A DNA stretch of 8,689 nucleotides from Actinomycetales bacterium Ga0077552 (GTDB lineage Bacteria > Actinomycetota > Actinomycetes > Actinomycetales > Microbacteriaceae), in contig LNFD01000410.1 in assembly GCA_001464255.1 (NCBI GenBank), forward strand, positions 1-8,689. Direction: 5' to 3'. Of this stretch, positions 5,987-8,689 are shown piece by piece (within the stretch, counting starts at the first letter, position 1; the number at the start of each line of letters is the position of its first letter). Made by a program: the position numbers and the translations under genes. The notes below the pieces were generated by a model. That model was given only the letters and a program-made list of their open reading frames with translations. It was not told where the DNA came from and ran no database searches.

Positions 5987-6648
5987 CTCAGGGCCGCGCG
6001 CACGGCGAGCGCGATGACGAGCGCACCGCCGACGAGCGCGGTGACGCGGGCGCCCGTCGGCCCCGTCAGCACGCGCCCGACGAGCGATCCGGCCGTCGTC
6101 AGCAGCAGCTGCCAGCTGAGCGAGGCGGCGAAGGCGGCGAGCACGAAGACCGTGCGCTCGACGGCGCCGGCGTCGACCGCGAGGGTCGAGCTGCCGACGA
6201 GCGCCGCGAAGTAGACGACCGTCACGGGGTTGACGAGCGTGAGCGCGCCGACCGTGACGAACAGTCGCCGGAAGGTCGTCGTGCGCACGCGCGGCTCTCG
6301 AGGAGCATCCGCCCGCCCCGAATCGCCCGCGAGAGGTGCGGCCTCGACGGGGGTCGACCGCGGGCGCAGCCCCGGCAGGGCGAGCACGACCCCGAGCACG
6401 AGCAGCACGGCGACCGAGACCCAGCGCAGGGGCTCTTCGACCCGCGCGATGAGCGGGGCGATGACGGCGCCCGCCGTGACGGCGATCGTCGCGTAGACGC
6501 CATCGACGGTCGCGGCGCCGAACGCCCCACCGGCAGCGATGCGGGCACCGTGCTGCGCGCCGAGCGTGATGAGCAGCGCGGCGATCGCGCCGACCGGGAT
6601 GGCGATCGCATACCCCGCGATCGCGCCTGCGAGCAGAGCATCCAGCAC
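5983..6648 (-). CDS. LysE/RhtB-family amino-acid exporter-like membrane protein
   Basis: A 221-residue inner-membrane protein. Hydrophobic segments at about 5-28, 38-66, 75-92, 128-150, 163-187 and 200-219 fit the six-helix LysE layout, with a charged Arg/Pro-rich cytoplasmic loop at about 93-127. Seen family features include a Pro-Gly pair in helix 1 (IPVG, 17-20), a GxxxxATVDG stretch near 41-50 and an Asn-Pro in helix 4 (LVNPVTVVYF, 138-147). LysE proteins export amino acids or related small solutes; the substrate here cannot be told. The GTG start at 6648 is supported by GAGAGGA at 6654-6660 with five-base spacing. It lies 43 bases after the LLM oxidoreductase gene on the same strand and may be co-transcribed. 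Its TAG stop shares the CTAG tetramer with the clpB stop. It is divergent from canonical LysE, so function is uncertain. Confidence 0.78.
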   Translation of the reverse strand: MLDALLAGAIAGYAIAIPVGAIAALLITLGAQHGARIAAGGAFGAATVDGVYATIAVTAGAVIAPLIARVEEPLRWVSVAVLLVLGVVLALPGLRPRSTPVEAAPLAGDSGRADAPREPRVRTTTFRRLFVTVGALTLVNPVTVVYFAALVGSSTLAVDAGAVERTVFVLAAFAASLSWQLLLTTAGSLVGRVLTGPTGARVTALVGGALVIALAVRAALS

Positions 6649-6662
6649 GCGTGTCCTCTCGA

Positions 6663-6686
6663 TCGGCGGCCTGCGGGCCGGACCGA
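6663..6686 (-). other. Bulged hairpin between the LLM oxidoreductase and exporter genes
   Basis: On the plus strand TCGGCGGCC (6663-6671) can pair with GGCC-GGA-CCGA (6676-6686) across a TGCG loop, leaving two bulged bases. It lies in the 43-base gap just before the exporter's ribosome-binding site. It has no T-tract, so it could be a weak terminator, an RNA processing or attenuation structure, or a by-product of high GC. Confidence 0.25.
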
Positions 6687-6691
6687 CGAGA

Positions 6692-7681
6692 CTACAACAG
6701 TGCCGGCATGACCTCGTTCTCGAACAGCTCGATGCCGCTCGTGTCGTAGGCGGCCTCGGCGAAGTAGGTGATCGCGTAGGTCATGCCGAGCGCCTGCATG
6801 GCCTGCAGCCGCTCGATCAGCTGCTCGGGCGTGCCCGCGAGCCCCGTGCCGTTGCGCAGGTCGGCGACAGCCTTCGTCGCGCGCTCGGCGCCGATGAACC
6901 GCGTCAGCCGCGCCTCGATCGCGGCGATGCGGTCGGCGACCTCGGCCTCGTCGCGGCCGACCACGGTGTTGTAGTTCGACGAGCGCGTGATGGCGTCAAA
7001 GCTCGTGCCGAGCCGCTCGCAGTGGCCGCGGAGGATCTCGCTCTTCGCCGCGAACTCCTCCGCGCTGCCGCCGAAGTTCGTGTACTGCCCGTACTGCGCC
7101 GCGATGCGCAGCGTCACTTTCTCGCCGCCGCCGGCGATCCAGAGCGGGATGCCCTCCTTCTGAACCGGCAGCGGCCGCACGATCGCGCCGTCGACCTGGA
7201 AGTAGCGGCCGTCGAGCGTCGCCGTGCCCTGCGACCAGGCCTGCCGCATGATCTGCACGCCCTCGTCGAGCGCACGCAGGCGGTCGCCGATCTCGGGGAA
7301 CCCGTAGCCGTAGGCGCGCCACTCGTGCTCGTACCAGCCGCCGCCGATGCCCATCTCGACACGGCCGCCCGACACGTGGTCGACCGTCGCGGCGACCTTC
7401 GCGAGGTAGGCGGGGTTGCGGTAGCCCATGCACGTGCACATCTGGCCGAGGCGCACGCGCTCGGTGACGGCGCCGAAGGCCGACATGAGGCTCCACGCCT
7501 CGTGCGTCGCCTCATCGCTCGGCACGGGCACGGTGTGGAAGTGGTCGTAGACCCAGATCGACTCCCACCGGCCGGCGTCGGCGTGCAGCGCGAGGCGCTT
7601 CATCACCGCCCACTGGTCGGTCGGCTCGATGTCGACGAGGTCGTGGCGCCAGCCCTGGGGGATGAAGAGTCCGAATCTCAT
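6692..7681 (-). CDS. LLM-class F420-dependent oxidoreductase, Rv1855c-like
   Basis: A 329-residue luciferase-like TIM-barrel protein. Seen: N-terminal strand MRFGLFIPQGW, the flavin/F420 region VYDHFHT (44-50), LGQMCTCMGYRNP (78-90), the conserved GRVEMGIGGGWYEHEW (106-121) and the cofactor-phosphate loop PLWIAGGGEKVTL (179-191). The whole pattern resembles the actinobacterial subfamily that includes M. tuberculosis Rv1855c. Such enzymes use reduced F420 for hydride transfer to an organic substrate; the substrate is unknown. ATG 7681 is preferred because family members begin at MRFG and because a -10-like TAGCGT sits seven bases upstream. A GTG at 7690 would add three residues and start one base after the upstream gene's stop. 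Probably followed in the same message by the exporter gene. A flavin (FMN) cofactor remains possible, since this superfamily uses both. Confidence 0.87.
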   Translation of the reverse strand: MRFGLFIPQGWRHDLVDIEPTDQWAVMKRLALHADAGRWESIWVYDHFHTVPVPSDEATHEAWSLMSAFGAVTERVRLGQMCTCMGYRNPAYLAKVAATVDHVSGGRVEMGIGGGWYEHEWRAYGYGFPEIGDRLRALDEGVQIMRQAWSQGTATLDGRYFQVDGAIVRPLPVQKEGIPLWIAGGGEKVTLRIAAQYGQYTNFGGSAEEFAAKSEILRGHCERLGTSFDAITRSSNYNTVVGRDEAEVADRIAAIEARLTRFIGAERATKAVADLRNGTGLAGTPEQLIERLQAMQALGMTYAITYFAEAAYDTSGIELFENEVMPALL

Positions 7682-7694
7682 GCGCCCCACGCTA
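7682..7694 (-). promoter_or_regulatory. -10-like TAGCGT for a probable leaderless LLM oxidoreductase transcript
   Basis: Read on the minus strand, TAGCGT (7694-7689) is followed by seven bases and then ATG at 7681. The spacing is that of a leaderless start. The TAG of the hexamer is also the stop codon of the upstream PGPGW gene (7694-7692). The intervening GGGG may alternatively act as a weak ribosome-binding site, so the assignment is tentative. Confidence 0.35.
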
Positions 7695-8072
7695 CGCCTG
7701 GGGCCCGGCCTTCCGCGCGGCGCGCTTCTCTCGCGCCGCCTTCGCCGAGGCCGCCGCGCGCTTCGCGAGGTCGACGCCCTGCCGGTTGAGGCGCTTCGCC
7801 CGCTCGCTCTCGGTGCCGAGGATGGCGAGGCCGCCGAGCGCGATGAGCGTGCCCGGCCCGGGCAGGGGCATGAGCACGACGCCGAGGCCCACGGTCGTGC
7901 CGCCGACGACCTTCACGCCCGTGCGGTAGGCCTGGTCGAGCTTCGGCCGGCGGCGGATCGCCTCGCGCGCCGAGGCCGCCGCCGCGCGCGGCCTCGTGAT
8001 GCGGGGCACGGCACCCGCGGCCTCGTACCCGGCGTCGCCGGGCTGCAGGATGCGCGGGTCGGGGCTGCTCAC
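7692..8072 (-). CDS. Small PGPGW-type putative membrane protein
   Basis: A 126-residue protein. A hydrophilic N-terminal part (1-50) is followed by a hydrophobic segment (about 52-69), the turn LPGPGT (70-75) and a second short hydrophobic stretch (about 76-86), then a basic Ala/Lys/Arg-rich tail (92-126) likely to be helical and cytoplasmic. The hairpin around PLPGPG is the hallmark of the putative transmembrane PGPGW family, whose role is not known; here Thr stands where the family usually has Trp. The GTG start at 8072 is preceded by GGAGGA with no spacer, an unusual distance for a ribosome-binding site, and by CAGGCT six bases upstream. It lies one base before the GTG alternative start of the LLM gene and nine before the preferred ATG. 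Lacking paralogues in view, no function is proposed. Confidence 0.75.
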   Translation of the reverse strand: MSSPDPRILQPGDAGYEAAGAVPRITRPRAAAASAREAIRRRPKLDQAYRTGVKVVGGTTVGLGVVLMPLPGPGTLIALGGLAILGTESERAKRLNRQGVDLAKRAAASAKAAREKRAARKAGPQA

Positions 8073-8078
8073 TCCTCC

Positions 8079-8084
8079 AGCCTG
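8079..8084 (-). promoter_or_regulatory. -10-like CAGGCT upstream of the PGPGW gene
   Basis: On the minus strand the sequence reads CAGGCT, then GGAGGA, then GTG. It matches the glycosyltransferase arrangement (TAGGCT, GGCGGC, GTG) at most positions. The first base is C instead of T, which weakens it as a -10 box. GGAGGA directly touching the start codon is too close for a standard ribosome-binding site. Confidence 0.25.
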
Positions 8085-8112
8085 CGCGCCCCGGCTTGGA
8101 GACCGCCCGGAA

Positions 8113-8689
8113 TCAGGCGCGCGAGAGCTCCTGCCGCACGACCTCGAGGAAGCCGTCGATGTCGGCCTCGGTCGTGTCGAAGGCGCACATCCAGCGCACC
8201 TCGCCGCGCGCGCGATCCCAGTCGTAGAAGCGCACGCGCTCGCGGATGCGGTCGGCGGCGTCGTTCGCCAGGAGGGCGAACACAGCGTTGGCCTGCGTGG
8301 GCTGGCTGAAGCCGAGCGACCCGGCGGGCACGTCGCCCGCGGCGAGCATCCCCTCGAGGCCCGCGCGGAGGCGAGCGGCCATGGCGTTCGCGTGGCTCGC
8401 CGAGCGGATGCCCAGGCCCTCGTCGAAGAGCGTCAGCAGCTGCGCCGAGATGAAGCGCATCTTGCTCGCGAGCTGCATGTTCATCTTGCGCAGGTAGATG
8501 AGCCCCTCGACGCGGGAGGGGTCGAGCACGACGATCGCCTCGGCGCCCAGCAGCCCGTTCTTCGTGCCGCCGAGCGAGAGCACGTCGACGCCGGCGTCGG
8601 CGGTGAAGGCGCGCAGGCTCGTGCCGAGGGCGGCGGCGGCGTTCCAGACGCGGGCGCCGTCGAGGTGCAGGGCCATGCCGTGCGCGTGC
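8113..8689 (-). CDS. Low-specificity L-threonine aldolase / beta-eliminating lyase family, N-terminus missing
   Basis: The C-terminal about 192 residues of a PLP-dependent fold-type I enzyme; the frame runs open to the window edge, so the true start lies outside. Seen: HLDGARVWNA, whose Asp (codon near 8661-8659) would pair with the PLP pyridine nitrogen, and SLGGTKNG with the Schiff-base lysine encoded at 8562-8560. The following GAEAIVVL, the RKMNMQLASKMRF helix and the small C-terminal domain (ANAVFALL ... VRWMCAFDTTEADIDGFL) are usual for the threonine aldolase group with a GGTKNG lysine motif. The enzyme would cleave threonine or allo-threonine to glycine and acetaldehyde in the cytoplasm. 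ATG at 8676 is internal, since conserved sequence continues upstream of it. Forty bases separate its TGA stop from the PGPGW gene; no terminator is evident. The substrate could also be another beta-hydroxy amino acid. Confidence 0.87.
   Translation of the reverse strand, partial: HAHGMALHLDGARVWNAAAALGTSLRAFTADAGVDVLSLGGTKNGLLGAEAIVVLDPSRVEGLIYLRKMNMQLASKMRFISAQLLTLFDEGLGIRSASHANAMAARLRAGLEGMLAAGDVPAGSLGFSQPTQANAVFALLANDAADRIRERVRFYDWDRARGEVRWMCAFDTTEADIDGFLEVVRQELSRA

Noticed and set aside
6539..7789. Long plus-strand open frame (416 codons) over the LLM gene
   Set aside because: Arg/Ala/His-rich composition with no motif; the minus-strand frame is a clear LLM oxidoreductase.
8113..8676. 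Threonine aldolase start at ATG 8676
   Set aside because: Conserved family sequence ahead of HLDGAR is expected upstream and the frame stays open to the window edge, so the ATG is internal.
1..8689. CRISPR array, insertion sequence, tRNA, rRNA or attachment site
   Set aside because: No regularly spaced direct repeats, transposase motifs, cloverleaf or rRNA-like stretches were recognised on either strand, and base composition is even throughout.

Overview
The window is compact, very GC-rich DNA with almost no non-coding space and Asp codons that are nearly all GAC. The F420-type enzymes, an HspR-type operator and probable leaderless transcripts point to an actinobacterium. The combination looks most like the family Microbacteriaceae, but that is an inference from style and gene content, not from a marker gene. 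There is no sign of a mobile element, CRISPR array, tRNA or rRNA.

Layout. Plus strand 25-1523: a stand-alone CheY-like receiver protein whose stop overlaps (ATGA) the start of an RlmG/RsmC-type rRNA guanine-N2 methyltransferase. Minus strand 1535-2170: a small Rossmann protein of the NADPH:F420 reductase family, convergent with the methyltransferase across 11 bases. Plus strand 2233-3726: a GT4-type glycosyltransferase with TagE-like features, divergent from the reductase and probably leaderless. Plus strand 3833-5986: ClpB disaggregase without its N-terminal domain, behind a -10 box overlapped by a near-consensus HspR operator (HAIR) and a second inverted repeat. Minus strand 8689-5983, in transcription order: a threonine aldolase cut by the window edge, a small PGPGW-type membrane protein, an LLM-class F420-dependent oxidoreductase of the Rv1855c type, and a LysE-family exporter. 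The exporter's stop codon shares a CTAG tetramer with the clpB stop.

How they fit together. Most genes look like independent housekeeping units. The clearest regulatory story is clpB: repressor binding at the HAIR would cover the -10 box and start site and release on heat stress, and the mRNA would begin with a perfect 7-bp hairpin. Two proteins relate to coenzyme F420 (the reductase-like protein and the LLM oxidoreductase), so the organism probably makes F420, although the reductase homologue seems to lack the loop that normally reads the NADPH 2'-phosphate.

I found no obvious new multi-gene system. The items most worth a second look are the ClpB that exists only as the short form, the nested clpB operator and leader hairpin, the shortened cofactor loop in the reductase homologue, the repeated -10-to-start-codon arrangement, and the bias for GAT before Ala codons.
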